This document shows positions 55,010-63,863 of a stretch of DNA of 64,000 bases, in pieces. The notes below the pieces were generated by a model, which saw only the letters and a list, made by a program, of their open reading frames with translations, did not search any database and was not told the origin of the DNA. The stretch comes from Streptomyces sp. NRRL S-37 (GTDB lineage: Bacteria > Actinomycetota > Actinomycetes > Streptomycetales > Streptomycetaceae): positions 620,001 through 684,000 of the forward strand of contig NZ_JOIZ01000005.1 in assembly GCF_000721605.1 (NCBI RefSeq). Direction: 5' to 3'. The translations under genes and the position numbers were made by a program. Within the stretch, counting starts at the first letter, position 1. Every line of letters starts with the position of its first letter.

Positions 55010-56656
55010 ATGGCCGGACTGCGGCTCGGACCACTGCTGAGGTACATCGACGGCTCGTCCGCCACCATCTGGGCCGAGACCGGCCGTCCGGGCACCGTCG
55101 AGGTGCGCTGCGCGGACGGGACCGGCGGGACGGCCGGCACCTTCCGGATCGCCGGTCACCACTACGCGCTCGTCCACGTCACCGGTCTCACGCCGGGGAC
55201 GGCCACCCCGTACGAGGTCTTCCTGGACGACGCCCGGGTGTGGCCGCCGGCCGAGGACCCCTTCCCGTCGCTCCCGCCGTCCGTCATCCCCACCCCGGGC
55301 CCGGAGGACCGCGTACGCATCGCGTTCGGCTCCTGCCGCTGGGCCTCCCCGCCCACCGGGGAGCCCGACCCGGTCGGGCCGGACGCCCTGGACGCCCTGG
55401 CGCACCGCATCGCCGCCGACCCGGACGGCGAACGCCCCGACGTCCTGCTGCTCCTCGGCGACCAGGTGTACGCCGACGAGACCTCCGACGCCACCCGCGC
55501 CTGGCTCGCCACCCGCCGCGACCTGGACGAGCCGCCGGGCGGCCAGGTCGCGGACTACGAGGAGTACACCCACCTCTACTACGAGTCCTGGCTCGACCCG
55601 CAGGTGCGCTGGCTGCTGTCCACCGTGCCCACCTGCATGATCTTCGACGACCACGATGTGATCGACGACTGGAACACCTCCGCCTCCTGGGTCGCCGACA
55701 TGCGGGACACGTCGTGGTGGCGGGAGCGGATCCTCAGCGGCCTGATGTCGTACTGGGTCCACCAGCACCTGGGCAACCTCTCCCCCGCCGAACTGGAGGC
55801 CGACCCGCTGTACGCGTCCGTCCGGGCGGCCGACGACGGCACCGACGCGCTGCGCGCCTTCGCCTCCCGGGCCGAGGCGGACGCGGCCTGCGTGCGCTGG
55901 AGCTACCGGCGCGACTTCGGCCGGGTGCGCCTGCTGATGGTGGACAGCCGCGCGGCCCGCGTCCTGGAGGAGGGCCGGCGCTCCATGCTCGACCGGACCG
56001 AGGCCGACTGGCTGCGCGAACAGGCCCTGGACGAGCGCGGCTCCTACGACCATCTGCTCATCGGCACGTCCCTGCCCTGGCTGCTGCCCCACCTGGTGCA
56101 CGACGTCGAGGCGTGGAGTTCCGTGCTGTGCCGGGGCGACAAGGGCGCCCGCTGGGCACGGCTCGGGGAGAAGCTGCGGCGCGGGGCGGACCTGGAGCAC
56201 TGGGCGGCCTTCCCGGAGTCGTTCGGCGAGCTGGCGGAGCTGATCGCCGAGGCCGGTACGGGGCCACAGGCGCCGGAGACGGTGTGCGTGCTCTCCGGGG
56301 ACGTCCACCACGCCTATGTGGCCGAGCCGAGCTGGCCGGACGGCACCGGGCCGGACTCCCGGGTGGTGCAGCTGACCTGCTCGCCGGTCCACAACTCCAT
56401 TCCGCTGTCCATGCGGCTCGGCTTCCGCGTGGGCTGGGGCGGTGCCGCCCGGCTCCTCGGCCGCCTGTTCGCGCGGCACGGCCGCCTCGCCCCGCCGCCG
56501 GTCGCCTGGCGCAAGACGGGCGGGCCCTGGTTCGGCAACCAGCTCATGACGCTGACGGCCGAGGGGCGTTCGGCGGTGCTGCGCCTCGAGCACGCGGAGC
56601 AGGAGGAGACCGGGACGCGTCTCAGGAGCGTGACGGAGACCCGGCTGAGCCGGTGA
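55010..56656 (+). CDS. PhoD-family alkaline phosphatase-like metallophosphatase
   Basis: A 548-aa protein from ATG 55010 (GGAGGAAGG upstream). An N-terminal Fn3-like region (ATIWAETGRPGTVEVRC) precedes the metallophosphatase core: VRIAFGSCRWASPP, LLLLGDQVYADETSD, CMIFDDHDVIDDWNTSA, LLMVDSRAARVLEEGRR, HLLIGTSLPWLLP and VCVLSGDVHHAYVAE. The His and Asp of the latter bind metals. No Tat or other signal is visible, unlike classic PhoD, so this is a cytosolic variant with unknown substrate. Confidence 0.9.
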   Translation: MAGLRLGPLLRYIDGSSATIWAETGRPGTVEVRCADGTGGTAGTFRIAGHHYALVHVTGLTPGTATPYEVFLDDARVWPPAEDPFPSLPPSVIPTPGPEDRVRIAFGSCRWASPPTGEPDPVGPDALDALAHRIAADPDGERPDVLLLLGDQVYADETSDATRAWLATRRDLDEPPGGQVADYEEYTHLYYESWLDPQVRWLLSTVPTCMIFDDHDVIDDWNTSASWVADMRDTSWWRERILSGLMSYWVHQHLGNLSPAELEADPLYASVRAADDGTDALRAFASRAEADAACVRWSYRRDFGRVRLLMVDSRAARVLEEGRRSMLDRTEADWLREQALDERGSYDHLLIGTSLPWLLPHLVHDVEAWSSVLCRGDKGARWARLGEKLRRGADLEHWAAFPESFGELAELIAEAGTGPQAPETVCVLSGDVHHAYVAEPSWPDGTGPDSRVVQLTCSPVHNSIPLSMRLGFRVGWGGAARLLGRLFARHGRLAPPPVAWRKTGGPWFGNQLMTLTAEGRSAVLRLEHAEQEETGTRLRSVTETRLSR

Positions 56657-56815
56657 GTTCTGGAACCTGTGAGTCTCCTGTGAACCGTGGTGCGGATCCG
56701 GTCACGCCGATGGTTATGGCGGCGGGGCGGATGCCGCATTGACCGGCGGGAGCGGCTGCGTGAACAGTCGAATCAGGGCAAACACAAGGGCTAAATGTTG
56801 AACTTGCAAGTATGA

Positions 56816-56831
56816 GTTAGGGACACCTAAC
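56816..56831. promoter_or_regulatory. Possible iron-box-like dyad upstream of DoxX gene
   Basis: GTTAGG-GACA-CCTAAC is a perfect dyad 77 bp before the DoxX start. It shares TTAGG...CCTAA with the IdeR/DmdR1 iron box, but the left third of the 19-bp consensus is poor. The TTGAAC at 56799 could be a -35 element. Confidence 0.35.
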
Positions 56832-56907
56832 GTGGGGAGCCGACTCGGTTCCGTCCCCCGGACCGGCCCCACCCGGGGGGCCGGCCTGCCCGAAGGAGAC
56901 CCCCCAC

Positions 56908-57360
56908 ATGACCGAACGCCTCAACAGCGCCCAGCCCTATGCCCTGGGCGCGTTCCGCATCGTCGTCGGGCTGCTCTTCGCCTGCCACGGCGCCAGGGAG
57001 CTGCTCGGCCTGTTCGGCGGCGCGGACGGCAGTGGCGGCACCGTCGAGACCGGCACCTGGCCCGGCTGGTACGCGGCCCTGATCGAACTCGTCGGCGGCA
57101 CCCTGGTCCTGCTCGGCCTCGGCACCCGCGCCGCCGCGTTCCTCTCGTCCGGCGCGATGGCCTACGCGTACTTCAAGGTCCACCAGCCCGAGGCCCTGTG
57201 GCCGATAGAGAACAGCGGCGAGGGCGCGGCCCTGTACTGCTGGGCCATGTTCCTGCTGGTGTTCACCGGCTCCGGAGCCCTCGGCCTGGACCGCCTGGTC
57301 ACCAAGCGCTCGTCGGCGGACGACGGACGGGAGGCGGAGCGGACCCCGGTGACGGCCTGA
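56908..57360 (+). CDS. DoxX-family membrane protein
   Basis: A 150-aa protein from an ATG with GAAGGAGACC upstream. There are four membrane spans: YALGAFRIVVGLLFACHGAR, LVGGTLVLLGLGTRAAAFLS and two more. It has the GxxxxHG segment and the W-P-x-E-N-S-G-E-G-A loop of DoxX proteins. Members partner redox or oxidative-stress enzymes. A strong terminator follows. Confidence 0.9.
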   Translation: MTERLNSAQPYALGAFRIVVGLLFACHGARELLGLFGGADGSGGTVETGTWPGWYAALIELVGGTLVLLGLGTRAAAFLSSGAMAYAYFKVHQPEALWPIENSGEGAALYCWAMFLLVFTGSGALGLDRLVTKRSSADDGREAERTPVTA

Positions 57361-57383
57361 CCGTCCTTCCCATGGGGCTGCAC

Positions 57384-57417
57384 GGGTGCCCTCCCCCGGC
57401 AAAGGGGGAGGGCACCC
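57384..57417 (+). terminator. Terminator after DoxX gene
   Basis: GGGTGCCCTCCCCC and GGGGGAGGGCACCC form a perfect 14-bp stem with a 6-nt loop, followed by TTCCTCTTT. It lies 24 bp beyond the stop codon. Confidence 0.9.
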
Positions 57418-57602
57418 TTCCTCTTTGCGCGGGGAAAGGGAGGGGGAACGCCGGGCACCACGCACGCGAACCCCCCGTGACCTTTCTGTCACTCACCGGG
57501 CGTACGCTGTATGGCTGTCATCGGCCACTCCTGCCACTCCTGCCGCGCCCCGCGTCAGCGCGGCACGGCGCGGCCCTGCGGGGGAGCCACGGGGGAGTTC
57601 GG

Positions 57603-58196
57603 GTGGAGAGTCTGGGGTCGCTGGTCGGCAGCCCGTGGATCTATGCGGTGGTGGCCCTCTCGGTCCTGCTCGACGTGTTCCTCCCGGTCCTGCCGAGCGG
57701 AGTACTTGTGATCACCGCGGCCACGGCGGCGGCCGCGGGCACCGCGACCGACGTGCCCGACATCCTGGCACTGACGCTGTGCGCCGCCACCGCCTCCGTC
57801 CTGGGCGACCTGGTGGCCTACCGCCTCGCCTGGCGCGGCGGCGCCCGGCTGGACAGGGCGATCGCCCGTTCGCGGCGGCTGAAGAGCGCGCAGGAACGTC
57901 TCGGCGCGGCGTTCGCCCGGGGCGGCGGCGCGCTGGTCGTCCTCGCCCGCTTCGCCCCGGCCGGACGCTCGGTGGTCTCCCTCGGCGCCGGCGCCGCACG
58001 CCGCCGCGCCCGCGACTTCCTCCCCTGGTCCGCCCTGGCGGGGCTGTCCTGGGCCGCGTACAGCGTGGCCCTCGGCTACTTCGGCGCCCACTGGCTGGGC
58101 GCGACCTGGCTGGCCACGGCGGTATCGGTGGGCGCGCTCTGCGCGGCGGGCGCGGGCGCGGGCTACCTGATGCGCCGTCCCCCACGCCCTTCGTGA
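57603..58196 (+). CDS. DedA/SNARE-associated-like membrane protein
   Basis: A 197-aa protein from GTG 57603 with GGGGGAG upstream. It has spans YAVVALSVLLDVFLPVLPSG, VPDILALTLCAATASVLGDL and others. The DedA pattern is seen in the first re-entrant span with D/P (LDVFLPVLPSGVL), GDLVAYRLAWRGGARLDRAI and VVLARFAPAGRSVVSLGAGA. DedA (VTT domain) proteins include polyprenyl-phosphate flippases. It has a short, alternative N-terminus. Confidence 0.85.
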   Translation: MESLGSLVGSPWIYAVVALSVLLDVFLPVLPSGVLVITAATAAAAGTATDVPDILALTLCAATASVLGDLVAYRLAWRGGARLDRAIARSRRLKSAQERLGAAFARGGGALVVLARFAPAGRSVVSLGAGAARRRARDFLPWSALAGLSWAAYSVALGYFGAHWLGATWLATAVSVGALCAAGAGAGYLMRRPPRPS

Positions 58197-58314
58197 CCCA
58201 CCCCGGCTGCGGGCGGTCGTGCCTTCCCCAGTGCCTTGAAGGCCTGGGAGGCACCCCACAACGCCGGGCTGCGCAGCACCCCCGGCCACAGCACCGGCAC
58301 CGGCACCGGCGGCC

Positions 58315-58548
58315 CTACCCCGCCGCCCGCCGCGCAGCGCCCCCGCGCACCTCCAGTCCGTCCAGCAACTCGGCCGTCGCCGAGGCGACCGCCTCCACCG
58401 CCCGTTCGAACACCTCGCGATTGTGGGCGGCCGGCGCCCGGAACCCGGACACCTTCCTCACGTACTGCAGGGCGGCGGCCCGGATCTCCTCTTCCGTGGC
58501 CTCTTCGGGCTGTACGGGCGGACGCAGGGTCTTGATACTCCGGCACAT
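58315..58548 (-). CDS. DUF2277 small protein
   Basis: A 77-aa protein starting MCRSIKTLRPPVQPEEATEE, the invariant opening of DUF2277, then RAAALQYVRKVSGFRAPAAH and NREVFERAVEAVASAT. The Cys-Arg-x-Ile start is conserved across the family. The function is unknown; it is often adjacent to the next gene in Streptomyces. It is divergent from the following gene by 66 bp. Confidence 0.93.
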   Translation of the reverse strand: MCRSIKTLRPPVQPEEATEEEIRAAALQYVRKVSGFRAPAAHNREVFERAVEAVASATAELLDGLEVRGGAARRAAG

Positions 58549-58614
58549 ATCCTCAGTCTGACGCGCCCCCTCCGTGACTCGCCACCCAAAATCGAACAGG
58601 CGTATCATTGGGTC

Positions 58615-58956
58615 GTGGCTGCGACCTACGATTTTCCGAGTGACCTCCTCGCCGGTCAGGAGGAACTGCGACAGGTCCGGGGCGAGTTGTCCGCCCTGCT
58701 GAAGCGGCTCCCCTGGTCGGTCGAGCCCCTCGACGGCTTCAGCGACGACCATGGCTGGCGCAGGATCGAGCGCCCCGCCTCACCCGGCTGGACCGCCGAC
58801 GAACAGGCCGAGGTGGAGAAGCTCCGGCAGCGGGAGCACGAGCTCGCGGTGTTCGTCAGCACCCACCGCTACTGGGCCGGACTCACCGGCGCCGACCGCG
58901 TGCACGCCCGCTCCCGGCTCAAGCACGTCCGCGAGGAGACGGAGGAGTCCTCGTAG
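58615..58956 (+). CDS. Conserved actinobacterial protein of unknown function
   Basis: A 113-aa protein from GTG 58615, starting VAATYDFPSDLLAGQEELRQ. It is helical and soluble, with LPWSVEPLDGFSDDHGW and a long charged C-terminal helix (RLKHVREETEESS). I know the sequence type as conserved in Streptomyces but not its role. A terminator and a tRNA follow. Confidence 0.82.
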   Translation: MAATYDFPSDLLAGQEELRQVRGELSALLKRLPWSVEPLDGFSDDHGWRRIERPASPGWTADEQAEVEKLRQREHELAVFVSTHRYWAGLTGADRVHARSRLKHVREETEESS

Positions 58957-58990
58957 GACGGGAGGAAGGACCGGGGAGGCACAACGGCAA

Positions 58991-59017
58991 GGGCCTCCGG
59001 AGCGACTCCGGAGGCCC
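58991..59017. terminator. Bidirectional terminator
   Basis: GGGCCTCCGGAG-CGA-CTCCGGAGGCCC has a perfect 12-bp stem. It terminates the preceding gene and, read on the minus strand, the tRNA gene. Confidence 0.9.
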
Positions 59018-59027
59018 TGTGTCCCGG

Positions 59028-59099
<72 letters not shown>

Positions 59100-59305
59100 G
59101 GGACCCGGGCCGTGCGCCCAGGTCGAGTCGACAGCCTACATGCCCGGGAACGCGGACCGGCACACCCACCGGCGATCACCGGGGGATATCCCCACCCCGG
59201 ATCCGCCAGCCGCCCGGATCCCCCGACGGCTTCCCCGTCCGTACGGTCGAAGAGCGTCCGGACACCACCGGTGAGCACCGCCGTCCGTCCCAGGGGGAGA
59301 CCGTC

Positions 59306-60136
59306 ATGACCCGCACCACCACCACCCGTACCACCCGTACCGCCCGGATCACCGGCCCCGCCTCCGGCCGCCGTGCCGCGTGGACACGCGCCTTCGCCCT
59401 CGCCGGGTCCACCCTGGTGATCGTCGCGGGTGTGAGCGCCTGCGGGGCGTCGGCCACCGACGACGACGAACCCGACCGCCGGTCCTTCGACCTGCCCGGC
59501 AGGACCCTCACCGTCGACTCCGACGACTCCGCCCTGGAGATCGTCGCCTCGGACGAGAACCCCTCGGGCAGGATCGGGGTCACCCGCTGGTTCCAGGGCA
59601 CCGTCGCCATCGGCTCGGACCCGAAGGTCACCTGGTCCATGGACGGCGACCGGCTGGTGCTGCGGGAGAAGTGCTCCGGAATCGTCGCCGACTGCTCCAC
59701 CAAGCACCGCATCGAGGTGCCGCGCGGAGTCTCCGTCAAGGTCGAGGAGAAGGACGGCAGCGTGCGGGCGTGGGGCTTCCGCGACGCGCTGAGCATCCGT
59801 ACGACGGACGGTTCGGTCCATGTCACGGACTCCACCGGGCCGCTGGAACTGCGCACCGGTGACGGGTCCGTGCGCGCGGAGGTCTCCTCCCGCACGGTGC
59901 GCGCCCGCAGCGGTGACGGCTCGGTCCACCTCGAACTGGCCGCCGTACCCGACCTGGTGGACTCCCGCAGCGGCGACGGTTCCCTGACGATCGACCTGCC
60001 GCGGGCCTCCTACCGCGTGGACACCGGGACCGGTGACGGCGCCGAGAACGTGTCCGTGCCCCGCGACGACTCCAGCTCCCACGTGGTGACCGCGCGCACC
60101 GGCGACGGCGAACTCACCGTCCGCACGGCGAACTGA
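59306..60136 (+). CDS. DUF4097 beta-helix lipoprotein
   Basis: A 276-aa protein. A signal region ends in the lipobox VAGVSAC with Cys near residue 48, so it is an exported lipoprotein. The mature part is a repeated beta-strand solenoid, with RTTDGSVHVTDSTG, RTGDGSVRAEVSS and RSGDGSVHLELAA-type units of about 17 residues (DGSV motif), typical of DUF4097. The function is unknown; the family is often part of cell-envelope stress operons. Confidence 0.88.
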   Translation: MTRTTTTRTTRTARITGPASGRRAAWTRAFALAGSTLVIVAGVSACGASATDDDEPDRRSFDLPGRTLTVDSDDSALEIVASDENPSGRIGVTRWFQGTVAIGSDPKVTWSMDGDRLVLREKCSGIVADCSTKHRIEVPRGVSVKVEEKDGSVRAWGFRDALSIRTTDGSVHVTDSTGPLELRTGDGSVRAEVSSRTVRARSGDGSVHLELAAVPDLVDSRSGDGSLTIDLPRASYRVDTGTGDGAENVSVPRDDSSSHVVTARTGDGELTVRTAN

Positions 60137-60210
60137 CCGACCCGTGTCTTCGTCCTCTACCGGTGGGAGAATGACATCGGGCAGGGCGAACGACAGTACG
60201 GGAGAGGGAT

Positions 60211-61659
60211 GTGACGGCGACACCAGCGCAGCCGTACTCGCCGTCGGAACCGCGCGTGCCTCACGTGCGTCGTGCCGTGCCTCCTCTTCCTCCATCTCCT
60301 CCGCTTCCTCCGCGGCCGGGTGTCCGCCGGGCCCGCGGCGCGCTGCGGGACGTGCTCGCCCTCGCGGGGCTGCCGCTGGTCGCGGCGCTGGTGCTGCCCG
60401 CCGCGTTCGCCGGGGGCGGGACACGGCGCTGGTTCGGCGGGCGGGCCGAGAGCCAGCGGGCCGAGGCACAGGCCGCCAAGGACGCGGCGGCCGCCGCCTT
60501 CTACGAACTCGACACCGCCCAGCGCGACCTGCGGATCTCCATCGAGACGATCACCGCGGTCGACGACTCCCCCGCCGCCCGCCGCGCCGTCGCCGACTTC
60601 GAGGCGCTGGGCCGGCGCATCGACGAGGCCAGCCACCAATACATCAGCGCCGTCGACGCCCATGACCTGGACCGCGACGACCTGGAGGCCTCGGCCGCCT
60701 CCCAGGCCCGCGACCGGCTGAACGCCGCCAAGGACGAGCTCGGCCGGGTCAAGCAGGAGCTGGACCGGTTCACTGCCGGGCTCGACTCCCTCCTCGGCAA
60801 GGCCGAGACCCAGCTCGCCCGGCTCGCGCCCGCCGTCGAACGCGCCCGGCAGGCGCTGCTCGCCGCCTCGAACGCCCTCGACACCGCACGCGGATCGGGC
60901 CTGCGGGCCGACGATCTCGCCGCCCGGCTCGCCGCGCTCTCCCCGGAACTGACCAAGCTGAACCAGGGCGCGGGGCAGCACGGCGTGCCGGGGACCCTGG
61001 AGCGGGCCGAGCGGGTCACGCGCGAGGCCGAGGCGGTCCGCGCCGAAGCCGACCGGCTGCCGGAACGGGCCGCCGAGATCGACCACCGGCTGGTCTCCCT
61101 GCGCACCCGCGCCCAGGCCCTCACCACCCGCTCCGAACAGGTCGAACCGGTCCTCAGCGAACTGCGCCGACGCTTCACCGCCGCCTGCTGGCAGGACCTG
61201 CAGCACGTCCCCGACGCCGCCTCGGAGAACGTGGGCCAGGCGGAGGCGAGACTCGACGAGGCCCGAGCGGCCCGCCGGGAGCAGCGCTGGGCGGACGCCA
61301 CCGCTCTGCTGTCGACCGCGCGGGCGCTGCTGAACACGACCGACGAGGCGGTGTCGGCCGCCGGCGACCGGCTGCGGCGGCTGAACGCGGTGCAGAAGGA
61401 CCCCGGGCAGGAGATCGAACGCACCCGGTTCGCCATCCGGGACGCCCAGCGTCTGGCCATGGCCGGCCGCAACACCCCCGACCCGCGCCACGCCCGCCCC
61501 CTGGACGATTCCGTGGCCCGCCTGGAGCGGGCCGTCGCCGGACTGGAGGGCCGCCATCCCGACTACTGGCACTTCCTGACGGAGACGGAGGAGGTACGGG
61601 CGACGGTGAGCCGTGTGGTGGCCCGGATCCGGGAGGAACGCGGCGGCGCCGCCCACTGA
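60211..61659 (+). CDS. Membrane-anchored long coiled-coil protein
   Basis: A 482-aa protein with a GTG start. After a proline-rich N-terminus, one membrane span (residues about 47-68, LALAGLPLVAALVLPAAFAG) leads to a helical body with heptad-like repeats (about 75-470), such as RAEAQAAKDAAAAAFYELDT and ERVTREAEAVRAEADRLPER. No catalytic motif is visible. Similar TPM-less coiled-coil proteins exist across Streptomyces, but I do not know the role. Confidence 0.75.
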   Translation: MTATPAQPYSPSEPRVPHVRRAVPPLPPSPPLPPRPGVRRARGALRDVLALAGLPLVAALVLPAAFAGGGTRRWFGGRAESQRAEAQAAKDAAAAAFYELDTAQRDLRISIETITAVDDSPAARRAVADFEALGRRIDEASHQYISAVDAHDLDRDDLEASAASQARDRLNAAKDELGRVKQELDRFTAGLDSLLGKAETQLARLAPAVERARQALLAASNALDTARGSGLRADDLAARLAALSPELTKLNQGAGQHGVPGTLERAERVTREAEAVRAEADRLPERAAEIDHRLVSLRTRAQALTTRSEQVEPVLSELRRRFTAACWQDLQHVPDAASENVGQAEARLDEARAARREQRWADATALLSTARALLNTTDEAVSAAGDRLRRLNAVQKDPGQEIERTRFAIRDAQRLAMAGRNTPDPRHARPLDDSVARLERAVAGLEGRHPDYWHFLTETEEVRATVSRVVARIREERGGAAH

Positions 61660-61696
61660 CCGTCACCAGGCCGGCCGAGCCGGTTAACCTGTGCCC

Positions 61697-61915
61697 ATGC
61701 CTCGCTACGAGTACCGCTGCCGGACCTGCGGCGACACCTTCGAACTGAGCCGCCCCATGGCGGAGTCCTCCGCGCCCGCGGCCTGCCCCGCGGGTCACGA
61801 CGACACGGTCAAGCTCCTCTCCACGGTCGCGGTGGCCGGTACCGCCGCGGCCCCGGCTCCCCGCGCGGGCGGTGGCGGTGGCGGCGGCTGCTGCGGTGGC
61901 GGCTGCTGCGGCTGA
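61697..61915 (+). CDS. FmdB-family zinc-ribbon protein
   Basis: A 72-aa protein starting MPRYEYRCRTCGDTFELSRP. CRTC and a later single CP pair form the FmdB/CxxC_CxxC_SSSS ribbon. The tail is glycine-rich with CCGGGCCG, which may bind metal. FmdB-like proteins are implicated in regulatory or metal-handling roles, mostly uncharacterised. An in-frame GTG two codons upstream is an alternative. Confidence 0.88.
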   Translation: MPRYEYRCRTCGDTFELSRPMAESSAPAACPAGHDDTVKLLSTVAVAGTAAAPAPRAGGGGGGGCCGGGCCG

Positions 61916-61954
61916 TCCCCGCCGGGGGCCACGGCACCGGCCGCCGGCCGCACG

Positions 61955-62599
61955 TCAGCTGCCGAGGTAGCGCAGCACCGCGAGCACCCTGCGGGAATAG
62001 CCCTCCCCTCCTGTCAGTCCGAGCTTGTCGAAGATCGCGTTGGTGTGTTTCTCCACCGCGCTCTGCGAGATGTGCAGCCGCCGCGCGATGGCGGCGTTGG
62101 TGTGCCCCTGTGCCATCTCGGCCAGCACCGCCCGCTCCCGTGCGGTGAGGCGGGCGAGCGGATCGGTGTGGGTCGTGCGGCCGAGCAGCTGCCGTACGAC
62201 CTCCGGGTCGAAGGCGGCGCGTCCCTGCGCCACCCGCTCCAGGGCGTCCAGGAACTCGTCGACCTGGACGACACGGTCCTTGAGCAGATAACCGACTCCT
62301 TCCGACTCGCCGGTCAGCAGCTCGGTCGCGTACCGCTTCTCCACGTACTGCGAGAGCACCAGCACCCCCACGGACGGCCAGCGCCGGCGGATCTCCAGGG
62401 CCGCGCGCAGTCCTTCGTCGGTGTGCGTGGGCGGCATCCGCACATCGGCGACCACCACGTCCGGCGGGTCCTCGGCGACCGCCCGCAGCAGCAGTTCCGC
62501 GTTGCCGACCGCGGCCAGCACCTGATGTCCCTCCTCCGCCAGCAGCCGCACCAGGCCCTCTCTGAGCAGGGTGGAGTCCTCGGCCAGGATCAGGCGCAC
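61955..62599 (-). CDS. NarL/LuxR-family response regulator
   Basis: A 214-aa protein from GTG 62599, overlapping the kinase stop by 10 bp. The receiver has LILAEDSTLLREGLVRLLAE and the phospho-acceptor Asp in VVVADVRMPPTHTDEG. The C-terminal LuxR HTH reads LTARERAVLAEMAQGHTNAA and IARRLHISQSAVEKHTNAIF. It pairs with the upstream histidine kinase. Three palindromes between the kinase gene and the divergent DedA gene are its likely targets. Confidence 0.95.
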   Translation of the reverse strand: MRLILAEDSTLLREGLVRLLAEEGHQVLAAVGNAELLLRAVAEDPPDVVVADVRMPPTHTDEGLRAALEIRRRWPSVGVLVLSQYVEKRYATELLTGESEGVGYLLKDRVVQVDEFLDALERVAQGRAAFDPEVVRQLLGRTTHTDPLARLTARERAVLAEMAQGHTNAAIARRLHISQSAVEKHTNAIFDKLGLTGGEGYSRRVLAVLRYLGS

Positions 62600-63732
62600 G
62601 GCAGCTCCGCGGTCACCAGGGTCGGTCCGCCCGGCGGACTGCGCACCTCCAGGCGGCCGTCGAGCGCGGCGACCCGCCGGGCGAGGCCGAACAGTCCGCT
62701 GCCCGTCGCGTTCGCGCCGCCCTTGCCGTCGTCCTCGACACTCACGTACAACGCTCCTTCCTTCGATCCGACCTCGACCACTATCCGGGTCGGTGCCGCG
62801 TGCTTCACCGCGTTGGTGACGGCCTCGCAGACGACGAAGTAGACGACCGTCCCCACCGCCCGCCCGGGCTCCCCGGTGAGCCCGTACTCCACCCGTACCG
62901 GGACGGAAGCCCGCTCGGCGACCGTCTCCAGCGCCGCCCGCAGCCCTGCCTCGTCCAGTGTGGTGGGGTAGATCCGCCATGCCACCTCGCGCAGGTCGTC
63001 CAGGGCGTTCCGGCTCTCCTCGTGGGCCTGGCGCAGCAGCCGGTCCGTGCGGGCCGGGTCCTCGCTGCGCAGGGCGCGGCCGAGCAGCATGCCGAGCGCG
63101 ACCAGACGCTGCTGCACTCCGTCGTGCAGGTCCCGCTCGATGCGCCGCCGCTCGTCGTTCACCGCGTCGACCACGGCCGCGCGGCTCGCGGACAGTTCGG
63201 CGATGCGCCGCTCCAGCGCGTCCTGGTGGCGGGGGCCCAGCAGGCGGCGGGCCAGCTTCCCCTCCAGTTCGGCCACGCCGACTATCCCCTGGACGGCGAG
63301 GAAGAGCAGGAAGAGCCCTCCGAGGGAGGTGAGGGTGACCGCTCCTGGGGTGCGTATCTCGTCGACCAGCAGCCAGAGGTACAGCCACGATGTGCCGTAG
63401 CCGAGGCCGATCGCCACCGAGAGCATCACCACCGCGCCCAGGACGCCCAGGGTCCAGCGGCAGGCCAGGTATGCCAGGGCCTGAGTGTCCTCGTACGCGG
63501 GTGAGGTGTGTGCTCCCAGCCAGGTCCGCAGCCGGGTGCGGTTCAGCTCCGTCAGTCCTCGCGCGCCCGCGAGGACCGGGCGGAGCACGGCGCGACGGCC
63601 GCGCGGCCAGGCCACGACGAGCAGGAGGGGCAGGCCGGCCAGGACGGTGTAGAGCAGCTCGACGACGGCCGCGGCGGCGCCCCAGATCAGCCCCACCGCG
63701 CACCGCGTCACGCGTCGCACCATGTCTCGCAT
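62590..63732 (-). CDS. NarL-type sensor histidine kinase (HisKA_3)
   Basis: A 380-aa protein; the start is ATG 63732, or 63723. Membrane spans: CAVGLIWGAAAAVVELLYTV, LACRWTLGVLGAVVMLSVAI and LYLWLLVDEIRTPG to FLLFLAVQGIVG. The DHp is of HisKA_3 type with the phospho-His in ERRRIERDLHDGVQQRLVAL. The ATPase domain has EAVTNAVKHAAPTRI (N box), VEDDGKGGANATG and GLFGLARRVAALDGRLEV. No sensor domain of note; the short loops suggest membrane or lipid sensing. It makes the pair with the response regulator. Confidence 0.94.
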   Translation of the reverse strand: MRDMVRRVTRCAVGLIWGAAAAVVELLYTVLAGLPLLLVVAWPRGRRAVLRPVLAGARGLTELNRTRLRTWLGAHTSPAYEDTQALAYLACRWTLGVLGAVVMLSVAIGLGYGTSWLYLWLLVDEIRTPGAVTLTSLGGLFLLFLAVQGIVGVAELEGKLARRLLGPRHQDALERRIAELSASRAAVVDAVNDERRRIERDLHDGVQQRLVALGMLLGRALRSEDPARTDRLLRQAHEESRNALDDLREVAWRIYPTTLDEAGLRAALETVAERASVPVRVEYGLTGEPGRAVGTVVYFVVCEAVTNAVKHAAPTRIVVEVGSKEGALYVSVEDDGKGGANATGSGLFGLARRVAALDGRLEVRSPPGGPTLVTAELPCA

Positions 63733-63769
63733 GATCGCGAGGCTAGTCGGACGCGGCACGAGGGCACAC

Positions 63770-63827
63770 TGCGGAAAACCGCAATCGCCGCTGCGGAGTA
63801 CCGCAGGGCATCGTGCGGTTTTCCTCA
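63770..63827. promoter_or_regulatory. Three 14-bp palindromes at 22-bp intervals
   Basis: TGCGGAAAACCGCA (63770), TGCGGAGTACCGCA (63792) and TGCGGTTTTCCTCA (63814) share TGCGG-N4-CCGCA; only the last has one mismatch. Starts are exactly 22 bp apart, two helical turns, so bound dimers would line one DNA face. The array is in the 131-bp gap between the kinase and DedA genes. Confidence 0.88.
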
Positions 63828-63863
63828 GCGTTCCTTCAGCTCCGGCTCTCTAGCGTGGCAGGC

